Source: Staphylotrichum longicolle
Taxonomy: Eukaryota > Ascomycota > Sordariomycetes > Sordariales > Chaetomiaceae
DNA: 64,000 nucleotides
Reading direction: 5' to 3'
Assembly: GCA_019096155.1 (NCBI GenBank)
Contig: JAHCVI010000004.1
Coordinates: forward strand, 1,178,001 to 1,242,000
Part shown: one piece after another, positions 45,201-57,000 of the stretch
How the letters are laid out: the number at the start of each line of letters is the position of its first letter
How positions within the stretch are numbered: the stretch's first letter is position 1
Program-made: the position numbers and the translations under genes
Notes under the pieces: model-generated
Databases searched by the model: none
What the model was told of the DNA's origin: nothing
What the model saw: the letters and a program-made list of their open reading frames with translations, nothing else

Positions 45201-46001
45201 ACTTGATCTGCGCCGAGAAGGTGCTGTAGATGCTGATCGAGACGCTCTGGGTCGACATGTCGCGGATGGCCTGATGGAAGTGCGTTGCCACGCTGGCGAT
45301 CAGGGTGACCAAGTCCGATAGAGCCAAGTACATCTGTTCCAGGATTTCCTGCGAGACGCCAAAAAGCTCGGTCCGCTCCAGCAGGTTGGCCAGGGGCATG
45401 GAGCTGATGTAAAGAAAACCAAACAGGACCATCAGGCCCGAGGCGTTCTCTTTGCCCAACTAGATACACGCAGTAGCGGTCAGAATCACTCAATTGCATC
45501 ATTAAGGTGACCAGGGAAAGCAGTCGCTGGGTAGGACAGAGCACGCGGCATCGCGAACGCGACATGACATACCTCGAGCAGGATGGCACAGTAGCCATAT
45601 GCCAACTGAGAGGCGGGGTTGCCTTCTCCTGCGAGCTCTCCGATGGCCATGTCGAACGAATGGAGGCGCTCGACAAACAGGTGGGCCCACGCCAGCACTT
45701 TGTCATAGCTGCTGCCCTCGGGCGGCAGGTGGCTTATCCGCTGCGTTCCGATCCAGTCGCGGATTGAGTCGTACGTATAGCTCAGGAGCCGCGCCGAGAT
45801 GTCAGAGTCCAGCTCATTGTCGCCGCGGAGCCTGAGCTCGGACACCACCTTGGAGATGGTGGGCGGCACGCGAGGCGACTGTGCCGTCTTTGAATCTCTG
45901 CGTGACGAATCTCTGCGTGACAATCCATAAACTCGTCGATCGGCAAGGGTGTGAGGATGGGCCAGCATCGGCGTGCTGGAGACAACTGAGGCCGGCGCCA
46001 T
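39241..46001 (-). CDS. Giant STAND NTPase with TPR-like repeats and polyQ tracts
   Basis: Four exons (46001-45573, 45459-45120, 45016-44741, 44651-39241), continuous in frame, give 2151 aa. Residues 1-250 are a helical N-terminal region of a type common in fungal STAND proteins. The P-loop GRPGCGKS is at about 315-322, and Walker B LIIVVDGVDE at about 420-430. A winged-helix-like segment follows (DVKHMLGWLAIAERPLSPRELETLASI). From about 650 to 1800 the chain is helical and TPR-like (LGPTHTVTLQMASSYLQI, YGAPASLTIQATLTLATLCQG, HGWAHEESLSRLTELVHVYSKHG), resembling kinesin-light-chain-type repeats. Near the end two Gln-rich tracts and an acidic patch (NDLSDAEEVRRRNSG) occur. STAND proteins switch between ADP- and ATP-bound states and often drive immunity or vegetative incompatibility; that role is inferred. 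It diverges from the NACHT-hydrolase gene. Confidence 0.8.
39593..39643 (+). repeat. Polyglutamine-coding tract 1
   Basis: A CTG/TTG-rich stretch that encodes Gln with a few Pro on the minus strand. CAA and CAG are mixed, so it is not a pure trinucleotide run. Confidence 0.85.
39890..39990 (+). repeat. Polyglutamine/asparagine-coding tract 2
   Basis: About 100 bases encode Gln blocks separated by Asn and Lys on the minus strand. Three consecutive QQQN units suggest expansion of a 12-base unit. Confidence 0.85.
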
Positions 46002-47840
46002 TGTATCTGTTCTACATTCCCCGTGTTATGGGATCTGCGTGTTAAGTTTGAGTTGTGACTTCAGTGAGCAAGAGCAAAGAAAAGGTTGGCAATGTTTGGG
46101 CCGTTTGAAAGATTCAACGGTTTGACAGTAACTGAAAATGTCTCTTCCCCAACAGGCTGTGCGGCTTGTAGGGAACGGAGCCGAGAAAGAACTTCAGGTA
46201 GATAGGTATCTGTAGTATTTATGCCATGGTACCTTGCACTGTGCCGCGTCTTCGCCAGAAGAGCTCATCGTGAGCATTACGGAACAACAACAAGACACGA
46301 ACTATGAAATGAGATGTCATAGTAACAACAAGGCGAGGAGTACTTGACGTCAAGAAGGATAAGGCAAAGGAGATCGAGATCACAGAAGATAGATCGAGAA
46401 GAATCATAAGCCTCGTCCTCCTGTCCGATGTTGCGCGCGAGCCAAGACGGATCGCGGAGAATAGGATCGGGACGGATCATAAGCCTCGTTCTCCCGTCCG
46501 AGACGGGGCGCGAGCTAGGGCGAATCACAGAGAAGAGGATCGGGAGGGGATCATAAGCCTCGTTTTCGTATCCGATGCAGCGCGCGAGCTCGGGCAGAAG
46601 TGCCTCCAGAGGACCCCTAAGGGGTCTCTTGGCGCGTTCCCCCATTGCTCAGGTTACGGAAGGGCTCAACGGTAACATACTGACTTCAAGTCTTGAACCG
46701 CATGACGCAAGGTAGCCAAACTTCGCAAGCCTTAGGTAATCGTGCCTTCTCAAGCGTAGCCGTGCCGGTGCCCTTGGGGCGTCGAAGAGCAGAAGAGGCC
46801 ATGTATCGATATTGGAGCAATGATCTTGATTGACCAGCTCAGTACCTATCCAAATGAAGCGCCGAGATGTTGTCCCTTCTTTCTCCCTAAAGAGAAACAA
46901 GCCAGCACCCGACATCGTCCATGCAAAAACAGCAACGTACATCAAGTGAGCCCAAGAAATCATTGACTGTGTAAACATCCAAACACAGCCCGGACGACCA
47001 AAAGCTTTCGAGCCAATGCCAAAGATATCACGCCAACCAGAGTACCGCATCGAGGTGAAACCGACGGAAGATATCAAGGTAGAATAAAGCTGTAACGTAT
47101 GCTCCGCCGACGGCGAGACCGTAGACAGTGTGTCTCGGCGTGCTGAGTTCTTGAATTTCTTCCTCCTTTTTCTCCTTGACCAAACATTCTTGTACACGAC
47201 CGGCAGTCTTTAACCTGACAGGCCTGGCCCCAATCACACCCCCTTCCCATCCATCCAACCCCCCCGAAAGGCCTCACAATACCCCCTAACCCTGGATTAT
47301 ACACCTCAAAGCAAACATCACTCCACCAGCGCTCCGAAATAAAGTCCATAGAACTCTGGTTGTGACCAAGATTATTTTCCTGTTGACTCGTTGAGGGCTT
47401 GAGGTTCAAGTGTGAGAGGAGCGCATGCTTGTCAGGTGTGGGAGCAATTGAGTCTTGGAATGGATTATTCTGACACAACGGCACTGGTTGAGATGCGGTG
47501 TGCCTTTGGATATGTCTTTGAAGGGCAAATGGGCGCTCGTGTGCAGCACGGCGATTGACGCCCATGATTGGGCCTTATCGTTGCCTCACCACAGCCAGTG
47601 GCAGAGCAGGGGAGCAAAGGAGGTGAATCTTGATGGACGAGGCTCTGTCCCGAAACCTTGCATGGTGCGCGATTGGCCCCCATCCTTCCCCATGACGATG
47701 CACCCTCCTATGGCTGAGATCGGGCCATGCTCGTCCGTCTCTTGACGCCTCCTGCAATAATAAACTCGTGTCCCACCCCCAACAGCCCAACATTAAGGCG
47801 AGCTCTTATTACTCGCAGCCCTTGCGGGACTGTATGCGGA
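46002..47840. other. 1.8 kb intergenic between the two STAND genes
   Basis: The divergent promoters of the two genes lie here. Short minus-strand frames (46649-47197 and others) lack recognisable features. A tandem repeat occupies 46403-46596. Confidence 0.4.
46403..46596 (+). repeat. 73-74-bp tandem repeat, about 2.6 copies
   Basis: Units starting ATCATAAGCCTCG occur at 46403, 46476 and 46550. They share GTCCGA, GCGCGAG, and GAGGATCGGGA-like segments with substitutions between copies. Confidence 0.8.
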
Positions 47841-50800
47841 ATGAGCTTCCCAATCTTCTCCCACGACCAGCAGAAGGAAGCCGGCGGTGATCTCCCGGAG
47901 CTTGCCCCGGCACTCCGCCCCGAAAGACGGCCAACGATGTGGCGGAGACAGGATTGTCCACAGTGTACGAGCCTGAGAACTCGGACCCGATTCTTGAGTA
48001 AGTTCCATACTAGCAACACGAATGAACCCCAGCGCCTCTGGCTAACCCGGTTAGTATTGTCTTTATCCATGGGCTTCAAGGCCACCCGTTCAAAACCTGG
48101 GCGGTCCCAGCCTCCTCCCACACAAGGAAGGCTCGAGAAATTGGCCGGGCATTCGTGAAACTTGGGAATATATTCTCCCGGCACAATTTGCCCAAGCCTG
48201 CCCAGGACGTCCCAGTGAAGGACCCCGAGAGCGAGCCCATTTTCTGGCCGGCCGATCTTCTTCCCACGCAGTGTCCTCAGACCCGGATCCTGGTTTTCGG
48301 ATACCAGACAACGGTCGCGAAACACCAGTTTGCGGGGGCTGTCACACAGAACAGCATTTTTGCTCACAGCAAGGGGCTTGTTAACGACCTATCCCGGGCG
48401 CGGCCCCTGGCAAGACCGCTGCTATTTGTCGTTCATTCTCTTGGGGGAATAGTCATCAAAGAGGTGCGTCTTCCAAACCATCTGTCCCTTCGGATAATGG
48501 CTATTCTGAGCTGACCGGGCCCTAGACCCTGGCAATATGCTCCACGTCCAACAGCCAAAAATTTGAGGACATCCTCCAGAGCACTGCGGGCATTGTATTC
48601 CTGGGCACGCCACACAGGGGATGCGCAGCAGCTGGAATCGGCGAGATCGCCCGCAGGGCTGCCAGTATGTTGTTGATGGACACCAACGCGCGCATCCTCA
48701 ATAGCTTGTCTCTGAAGAACTCAGACTTGGAGCGTTGTCAAGATGTCTTCTCTTCGATATGGCTCAAGTACGAGTTTCACGTCAAGACATTCCAGGAGGG
48801 GCTGCCGCTCAAGATCCCTTTCCGACTGGGACAGTCAAAGATGGCAAAGGTAATAATTTGCGAATTTCAATCCGCGAGGTCTTTTATAGTGCTAACCACG
48901 GTTGTCTCAAAAGGTGGTGCCTGACGTATCGTCCTGTCTTGGAGACTCGCGCGAACGAGCTGAGACTCTTCATGCTGACCACAGGGAGATGTGCCGGTAT
49001 GCAAGTGCACAGGACCCCAACTACAAGAAGGTAGCAGCAGAGTTACACGCGGTTTACTCTACATTTATCCCTAGCGCTCCATCCGCAGAGGCTCGCGCCT
49101 CCCCTCTCCGTCAGCTCCTAGCCCAGGTCAGCATATCCCGCGACGATCAAGGTATAGTGTTCTACACCCAGAACAATTATCATCATGCCATGCGTTGCTG
49201 ACTGTCAACTTTCTGATGTCTGTATAGAAAAGGCAGAGCACTTCAAGTTCCGCGGCATGTTCCTCCGGCAGCTCGCCGTAAGCGTCCCCGCGGACAACAC
49301 TTGCCAATGGCTACGCGACACGCCATCCTTTAGAGTGTGGACAGAACGCAAAAATACCAATGCACAGTGCGGACTGCTCCAGATCATTGGCAAGCCAGGG
49401 TCAGGCAAATCAACCTTGATGAGGAGCATCCTCGAGGCCACCCGCTCCCTTGCCCACAAGCGCAACGACGGTACCTACGTGGTTGGTCACTTTTTCAACC
49501 GCAGGGGTCAAAGTCTCGAAACATGTGCAAAGGGTATGCTCCACTCTATTCTGTACCAGCTCATCACTTTGCACCCTCCTTGTCTTAGTGCCTTCATGGG
49601 GATCGGACTGGCAGACCTGCAAACACTCGAGTCCACGATTCCAGAATCATACCTAGGCGTTCTTGAGAGCAGCCTCAAACGAATATTCTCGGATCCGTCT
49701 CTCGCCCCATGGAGAACCGTGTTCTTCATAGACGCTCTGGACGAGTGTGATCCAAGCGAGGCCGCTGAGGCCGGATACTTCCTGGCCGAGCTCACCAACC
49801 TCGCTCGCAAAAATGGCGTACGACTCGGCGTCTGCATTTCGCGGCGAGAATATCCCTCCATTACGGTCCGGGACTGCCTCGAGATCCGAATGGAGGCATA
49901 CAACCTTCAGGATATCCGGCAGTACATCAGCCAGAAACTCGGCCTGGCCGGTGTGTCTCCCCAGGACGCAAGCGCCCTTCAGGAGACCGTCGCCCAGAGA
50001 TCCAATGGCATATTCCTCTGGGTCGTCCTTGCCGTTGAGGGTATTCTGAAGGATTTCGAGAGCGGACAGAACGCCAAGCACATTCTCAAGCGCACCAAGT
50101 CACTGCCCAAAGCACTCGAGGACCTATTTGCCCAGATCCTCGACAGGATCGATCCGGCCAATCTTAGCATGACGCTACGACTCCTCCAATGGGCCGTGCT
50201 GCCAACTGACCGCCTCCGCATCCGCGAGTGGCACCACATTCTCGCGTTCCTGCGCGAGGAGCCTCCCCGCTCGCTTGCGGAATGGAAAGAGTCCGTTTAT
50301 TTCACCGAAACCGACGCCCAACTCGAGCGCCAAATCCGAGACCTCTCACGGGGTTTAGTCGAAGTCAAAGGTGGACTCGACGTAGACTCCGACGCCGGCG
50401 AAGTCGGTTCTCTCCTCGCCGGCGCGGGCTCTCTCGACAGCACCACAGGCGACAGCCGCGTTGTCCAGCCGATCCACCCGACGGTGGTCGATTTTCTAGC
50501 CAGCGGGCGCGCCAATTCCCTCTTTATGCAGGGCCCTGGCTATGATTTCATCGGCGAAGGCCATCTCGCTATTGCAAGCGTCTGTCTTGATTACATCGCC
50601 ATCGCTGAGCTTGACAAGCTCGCCGCGGCAAGGAAACACCAGCAAGACCTGCATGATGGCTTGCCTATTTTTCCTTGGAGGGGCGATTGGCCGCTATCAT
50701 CGCTGGGCGATGCGTATGCACGCCCGAAGCTCCGCCGCAGACACAGCGCCACAAGCTTCATGTCATCGGCGTCGTCTTACTCGACGAAGTATTACCACCA

Positions 50801-51191
50801 GTCAGTTGAGGAAGACGACTTTCCACCTGAACCAAGAACAGAGAGCTCCTGGGCCGTGCATGCTGAATCACCGGTCGTCAGCTCAGCAAATTCGCAAACG
50901 CTTGAAGAGTATCCCGCGCTAGCATCGTACGCCCTCAACCGAGTCTTCGGACATGCGCAAGCAGGCCATGCACATGGGGCCGAGCTGGCAGAAGTGCTGG
51001 AAAAGCTGGTGCTGCAGGCTCGTTGGTCTCGGTGGAATGTCCTTCAGGAAGACGTGACGGATATAAGGACGCTGCGGGAATTCCTATATTCACAGGGCTT
51101 GGGCTCCTGGATTGAATTGGTAGACCGCCTCGAAGAGACAGCGCTCGATGAGATTTTCGAAGTGATGCCGGGGGAATATCAGCTATTATGA
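47841..51191 (+). CDS. NLR-like protein: SesB-type alpha/beta hydrolase fused to NACHT
   Basis: A six-exon model (47841-47886, 47952-47997, 48055-48463, 48526-48849, 48914-49151, 49228-51191) is in phase and gives 1008 aa. Exon 1 and its GTGATC donor are the weakest part. The N-terminal effector is an alpha/beta hydrolase of the SesB/lipase-like kind: DIVFIHGLQGHPFKTW, a long insert, VVHSLGGIVIKE (nucleophile Ser) and GIVFLGTPHRG. The NACHT NTPase follows: EHFKFRGMFLRQL linker, P-loop IIGKPGSGKST at about 409-417, Walker B VFFIDALDE at about 520-527, and LGVCISRREYP. A winged-helix-like block comes next (LRLLQWAVLPTDRLRIREWHHIL). The remaining about 300 residues are not obviously ankyrin, TPR or WD repeats. 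Relatives act in heterokaryon incompatibility and fungal programmed cell death; the role here is inferred. Confidence 0.82.
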
Positions 51192-51517
51192 TGCCGATAG
51201 GTACAGGCATGGCAGTTTTTCAGTCAGGCTGGTTCATCGCCGCCAGTGCGGACCGCCATCGGTTCGGCTTCCCATTTAAGCGAGACGCCGTCTCCATTTC
51301 GGGGACTACAAATGCGCCACTGAAGTTCCCCAAGGGCCAAAGAAGGGTCAGGTCGCCAAACATCAAAGAATCGCCCAAAGACACAAGCTTATGAATGCTT
51401 TGGCTTGATGCGTCGCCGCTGGGTGGAACATGAACGTTGGCAACCAAATCACCGAAGCACCACTTCCAGTTACGGGGCAAAAAGTATCACCCCTCAATTT
51501 GGGGAGGAAGCAAAAGT
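51192..51517. other. Spacer between NACHT gene and tRNA-Ser
   Basis: No gene is seen. Confidence 0.45.
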
Positions 51518-51599
51518 CGACACGAGCCGGATTTGAACCGACGCCTCCGAAGAGATGAGATTTCGAGTCTCACGCTATAGACCACTCAGCCATCGTGCC
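51518..51599 (-). tRNA. tRNA-Ser (anticodon CGA)
   Basis: The minus strand folds into an 82-base class II tRNA. The acceptor stem GGCACGA pairs with TCGTGTC (one G-T), with discriminator G. The D arm holds TGGCTGAGTGG, and the anticodon arm is GAGA-CTCGAAA-TCTC with anticodon CGA. A long variable arm (ATCTCTTCGGAGG region) follows, and the T arm contains GGTTCAAATCC. No intron is present. It decodes UCG serine codons. Confidence 0.93.
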
Positions 51600-52371
51600 T
51601 TGGTGATTGGTTGGCTCCGCGCCCTCTATTTTAAAGCATGCTTAGCCGCTGGAGCTCCGTTTTCAAACATGCCCCTTTCCCTGAGCTTACAGACAGTTGG
51701 TGCAAATGAACGACAGAATTGGTACACATATGATCCTCGAACCTACTTTTGCAGATTTCATCTCCCTTTTAACGTATTTTTTTCAGATGTAAAGAACAGG
51801 CAGATGACGACTATCCGGTGTTCTGTCAATATGGCACAGAGAGCAGTGGCAATCTCACTTCTTGAGGGTTAGGGCTCTGCTCTATTTGCACAAGGGAAGA
51901 GCGGGCAAGTAAGAACAATAGGAAATTGTACAGGAGACAGAAGTATAGATGAGAAGTCAAGCGAACAAAAGGGGTTACAGTAAGTGGGAAGGGGCGGGCT
52001 GGCGAACACTTGGTCTCACTGAGATACATTTTAAATGGATGAGATGAGAGACTTGAATTCGCACTCGGTCTAGGAAATAATCCCAGGTTGTTCTGCTAAA
52101 ACAGGACTTGTTACCAACCAAAAGTCACTCAAGTTAACCACATGTCCCTCCTCGACCACTCCCCTGAATCCTAGGTTTGACATCACAAAGAACACCACAA
52201 ACACCCACCCAAACCCGTGCGCCTCGTTCGACGCGTATGTACAATGGCTTGCAGGTTTCTGCTGGGCGATATGAGGTCAAGGTCTTCAAATTCAGGTCCC
52301 AAGGCGCAAGTTCAGCGTTCTAAGCAGGTCAGCCAATTTGCATCCGACATCTGTGAAAGGACCTTGACCTA
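51600..52371. other. Spacer between tRNA-Ser and xylanase
   Basis: No gene is seen. A short GGGTTAGGG at about 51867-51875 is telobox-like but isolated. Confidence 0.4.
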
Positions 52372-53121
52372 CTACTTGGTCTGCACGTAGATATCAGACG
52401 AGCCGCTGCTCTGGTAACCCTCGGTGGCGACGATCTGGTAGTAGTGCGAGCCGAGGTTCATGCCCTTGGAGGCCCAGGCGTTGAAGTGGTTCTGCATGTT
52501 GACCGAGCCGCCGACGCGCTTGGAGGTGCGGACGGACCAGTACTGCTGAAAGGTCCTCGTGCCGTCGATCGAGGGCTGGTTGGTGCGCGTCGAGACGTAG
52601 ATGTTGTAGGTGCCGCCGTCGGTGTTGACGGTGCCCTTGTACTGGCCGCCGCTGCCGGGGTTGTAGGTGCCGTACGACTCGACGACGTAGTACTCGACGA
52701 GCGGGTTCCGGGTCCAGCCGTAGACGGCCAGGTACCCGTTGCCGCTCGGGTTGAAGGCACCGCCGTAGTTGATGGTGCTGTGGTAGCAGAGTCAGCCATC
52801 GTCTCTCATGGCAGCGGGCTGATTACAGAATAAGTCTTACCGGCCATTGCCAGGGTTCCAACCCTTGCCACCGACAAAGTTGCCCGTGTTCTTCCACTGA
52901 ACCTGATACCGGCTGCCCTCACCCATGGTGTAGGTAGCCTGGCCGCCTCCGTCGGACCACCACGAGTAGAAGTACCCGTTGTGGGTGCCCACCGAGTTGG
53001 CCGTCACCTGGCGCCGCTCCAGAGTCTCGGTCGAGTTGCCCTCGTCGAGGAAGTCAAAGGGACGAGCAAACACCGACGTGGCTGCCGTCGCGGCAAGGAA
53101 GAGAGACTTGAACGAAACCAT
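52372..53121 (-). CDS. GH11 endo-1,4-beta-xylanase, secreted
   Basis: Two exons (53121-52841, 52777-52372) around a 63-bp intron give 228 aa. GH11 enzymes cleave xylan with retention of configuration. A signal peptide (MVSFKSLFLAATAATSVFA) is followed by a short propeptide ending ERRQ, a likely dibasic processing site. The catalytic jelly-roll carries GTHNGYFYSWWSDGG, the nucleophile Glu in NPLVEYYVVESYGTY, TRTNQPSIDGTRTFQQYWSVR, HFNAWASKGMNLG, and the acid/base Glu in VATEGYQSSGSSDIYV. No cellulose-binding module or linker is present, so this is a single-domain xylanase. ATG 53121 gives a clean signal peptide. A TATA box and GGCTAAA motifs lie upstream. Confidence 0.96.
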
Positions 53122-53213
53122 GATGGCGAGAGGCAGTGCCTGGTGGTAGCTCGGCGTGTGTGAGGTTGGTTGTTGAGCTGCTGATGAGGGGATATGCCCG
53201 AGCAACTGTCATG

Positions 53214-53220
53214 CTTTATA
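53214..53220 (-). promoter_or_regulatory. TATA box of the xylanase gene
   Basis: TATAAAG on the coding strand, about 93 bases upstream of the start codon, a typical position for a strongly induced fungal enzyme gene. Confidence 0.6.
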
Positions 53221-53320
53221 TCTTTGACTCTTGCGTACGCGCCGTCAATGCTTGACTTGTTTAAACCCATGACTTGTGAATGTCTCTCCCCACCCACCAA
53301 GGAGAGCAACTCGGACTTCT

Positions 53321-53327
53321 GGCTAAA
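53321..53327 (+). promoter_or_regulatory. GGCTAAA motif, XlnR/Xyr1-type site, proximal
   Basis: GGCTAAA matches the GGCTAA/GGCTRR core bound by the xylanase regulators XlnR, Xyr1 and XLR-1. It lies about 200 bases upstream of the xylanase start. Function is inferred from motif and place. Confidence 0.5.
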
Positions 53328-53949
53328 TCGAAAATGGAGTTGTATGCCTGGGCGTGCATTCGTGGCGTAGGAGTGGCCCTCCTTGGGCGTTGAAGCTATC
53401 ACCCCTATCCATGCTCCCCCAGCTGCGCTTTTCTTGGCAGGCGACCCAAGCGCCCGAAATGAGCAAGGGAGTCGGATAAGTGGTGGTCTCGGCCATCCCG
53501 ACGCGGACGCGGCTGGTCGGGCGTGTCAAAGGCAGGACATGCAGATCATTGAGAAATTCTTGAAGCTGCCGCTCTATCCCTTGGCAACTTGAGTGCCTGT
53601 CTTCAGTCCTTCAACCAACGAAAGAGCCACAAGACTGGAGAGTCACTGGGCGTGACCTCCGTGCAGTGTCTGTACGAAGACCCGCCGCACGGAGGGTAGC
53701 AGCTGATGTCTGGCCGAGGATGTGCCTGGTCCATACCAAGGAAGGTTAGCTTTGGGGATTATACAGGGCATACAGTCCGCCACTAATGACAATAACCCGG
53801 TTCTTGGCTCCTGACTGGACCCGCATGTGAGCGGCATTTGCGCACTTTCTGGAGGCTCGTTCCCCGGATTTCCTTGCGTCATGGAGGCTCTGTCCCCGGA
53901 TTTCCCATCCAACGGTCGAGATTCTTCCCCGGATCTCGGAACGCTGCCG

Positions 53950-54016
53950 TTTAGCCTAAGTTTGTGGTGGGGAGCGAACAAAATGTCTTGGTGTTTCAAC
54001 TCGATCCTCGGCTAAA
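53950..54016. promoter_or_regulatory. Two further GGCTAAA motifs, distal
   Basis: One copy is at 53950-53956 (minus strand) and one at 54010-54016 (plus strand), within 67 bases and about 0.85 kb upstream of the xylanase start. The opposed arrangement is like paired XlnR-type sites, though with a wide gap. Confidence 0.4.
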
Positions 54017-57000
54017 ATGGAGCAGCAAAAACCACCTATCGAACAGCGCTTGTAGACTGAGGGTGCTCTTGGCGTAAACGCGCCGCGGCTCCAGGACTCC
54101 AATCCAATGCAGGAATAAGTCGGGCATCAAGATTCTGAGAATCACTCTTTCTTGAGGGGTCGTAGGAGTAGTTGAGGTAGGAGTGCCCCTGAGCCACATC
54201 GTCGCCGCGTGCCTACAAAGTGCCACAAGGTCCTCCAACCCAACTTCTACCTCGGGGAGACAGACATACGTCTCAGTAAGAGGAGGCTTGGGATTCCAAG
54301 TTGCCCTCTAGCGGATGGGCTGTATGGGTGGCAAGGTGCGACGTTCTGGAGTCTTCAACCTTCAGGGTAGTATTGAGGGCGTGTCGGGGTGGCAGGTTCG
54401 AGGGACAAGGGCTGGCTACCTACCTTAGCTTGCTCCCCAAGCGCCTTCCAATACTTGGTAAGCAGCGTCAGCAAAGCTCCACTACGGGAATTATATCGGC
54501 ATTTGAAAGTGAGTCTCGGCTGCATTCCTCTACGACATACAGCGTCGCAGCCGCAATGTCTCCCTCCTCAGCAACACGGATACGTCTGCGGACAACTATG
54601 CTTCTGAGGCGAGGCAATCTCAACACTGCGAGTGAGGGATGATTAACAGGAGGCAGCACAACAGGGACAGTGATTTCTCTGGAACATATTCCCCTCCCTC
54701 GCCGTAGGTCATTGGCTTGGCGTCTGGCCTTAATTTGACAAAGACGACAGCACCAACGTTCCATGAGGCCGCCAAGGCGCCTCATACATCGGGGCAGCGG
54801 GCAACGTGTGCAAGGCATGATTCAAGCCGCTCCGCCGGACAGCCGCGGAACAACCATACGTCACGCCATACCGAGCCAGGATTGTGGTTATTCTCGTCTC
54901 AGTTGCGGGACTGGCAGAGACTCGGGCGAGGTACCTCCTGCTGTGATGGCTTGACCGGGCAAGTCTGCTTGTTTGACTGCCGCATACCTGAACTTGGTGC
55001 TATACAAAAGGAGATACACGCATGACGGGTCCATCCGAGCGTGGTTTGCTACTGCTCAAAGCGATTTTCTGCCTCACTGAGCTTTGAATCATCCCGAGAC
55101 CAACTCGAGAGAGGGAAAAGGTCTGCTTGCCTCTCCGTAGCATCTTTCAACAAGAATGTAGCCGGTACTCCGCCTCCCTCCCTGCCAACCTCACATCTAG
55201 CTCCGCCAATCTTTCAGCTCTTCAATGCATGTACCTCATATCCTTAGCCAACACTGTTCTAGAAATCTCCACTGGGCCAGCCAGCTTGCAGCCGGGCCGA
55301 GCCTGATGTCTGCTAGCATGACTGCTCACCTCCGCTGCAGGACGCATCCTTGCTACATTCAGATTTAGAGTCTGTTCCCCACGGGACGTCGTCGCCTTAC
55401 ACCCTTTTAGCCGAATAAACCCGGGCTACCCACTCTTGCAGCAGCAAGATTTCCAGTTTCACTTCCTCGACAGTCAGCTAAACGACCTTTCGCCTTCACC
55501 ATTCCCCCATTCCCCATGAGCCCTGCATTTTCGTTTGCAAAAATAGCATCACCTGAGCCCTTAATCTTATTTCTTGGTCATGTCTCACATCCGTCTAGGC
55601 GCCGCGGCTGCCTCCGGCTGGAGGAACTCAGCTTCTCCGCCGATCCGTAACCACAGAGGTATCTGGACAGCGTCCCACAACGCCTTGTGCCGTCAACCCA
55701 GCCTCATTCCCAACATCACAACATCACTTTGCTCTGTTCTCCCCAGTGTTTCCGATAGAGCCTCTCTTGTCTTTGAGACAGCTTTCGGTCCGTCACTTTT
55801 GGTGGAGAAAACGGCACAACCTCCGTCGGTTAGGAACCCCCTAGCAACAACAGCGGCAGGCCAGGCACATGTAGGTAGGTACATTGCTCACAAGCTTCTT
55901 GTTGCGCTCATGGATCTTGGGACGTTGGAAGTATTGATGACTCAAGGCCCGGGGATGGCGACGGCAAGTGTTTGGGGGCGAGTCTGCCTGACAGTCTGGG
56001 ACTGGGACCGCACTACGATGAAATCATTGCTTCTTCTGCCAATACAATCAGCAGGAATAATCTCGTGAGTTAACCCCCTTTTTCCTTCATTGGCAAGGTC
56101 GATGCCTCACCAGGGCGTCCCCTCCTTCTCGGACTGCTGGCATACATGAGCAGCCATTGAGGAACCCGCCTTTGTGGGTGGCACAATCTTCCCTGACGTT
56201 TAGCATACAGACCGCGCAATTTACCATCCCAACTGGGCAGTACGTACGAAACTCGGTGGGAGACGCGTCATAACGGATGAGAGTTCGCAAGAATCCGTGG
56301 ACGGCGCTATGTACCCCTGTTTTCGGCCGCATATCACTCGACATTCTGTTGCCGAAGGAGCATGGCATCACGGTTGGTAATGGTGTCTGTGACAATTGCC
56401 TTCACTGATGTTTGTCCTTGTAACGGAGTCCTTTGGCTTCACTTCCAACCATCCAGGATTGGTGTTGTCTACCACTGGGACTAACCTTTTTATGTTGGTA
56501 CGTGGTAAGATTACCTACCATTTCTATTCACGCCCAGATGGCTCTGCGTGTCTGAGGTTCCATTGTTGAGATGAGACACTTGTACCTGTTGTTAGACTTG
56601 ACGGTGAGACGGGACCTGCAGCCATTCTTGAAGGTTTGGCAGGTGATGGCAAAGGCCAGCTCGTTTGCAACAGGGACACGCCAGGACCACAAATGCAGTA
56701 GCCCAACCTGCTGCTATATTCCGCTCTTTCACTCCGACCACCGCTTTTCCCGTCTTGCGGTACTCTGCCTCGACACACCGAGACCCCCTAACCGTTTGAT
56801 TGGGTCCCAGTATCATCGCTGAGAGCTTGTCTCCCCTAGGTCACTCGCCCACGTACCCCAGGCGTTATGTACCCCAGGCATCACGTACCCCGGGCAACAG
56901 TCTGTGACTAATCAGCACTGAGGATGTGTCAAAGAACATGTCCTCCCGAAAAATCCCAAGACTCACAGTTCCTCGCTTACAAAGTCAACATCACGACATA

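Noticed and set aside
51867..51875. GGGTTAGGG as another telobox
   Set aside because: A single isolated 9-base match, not near a start codon; expected by chance.
55574..56068. A 164-codon plus-strand frame in the xylanase upstream region
   Set aside because: No domain, no clear leader, and composition like its surroundings.
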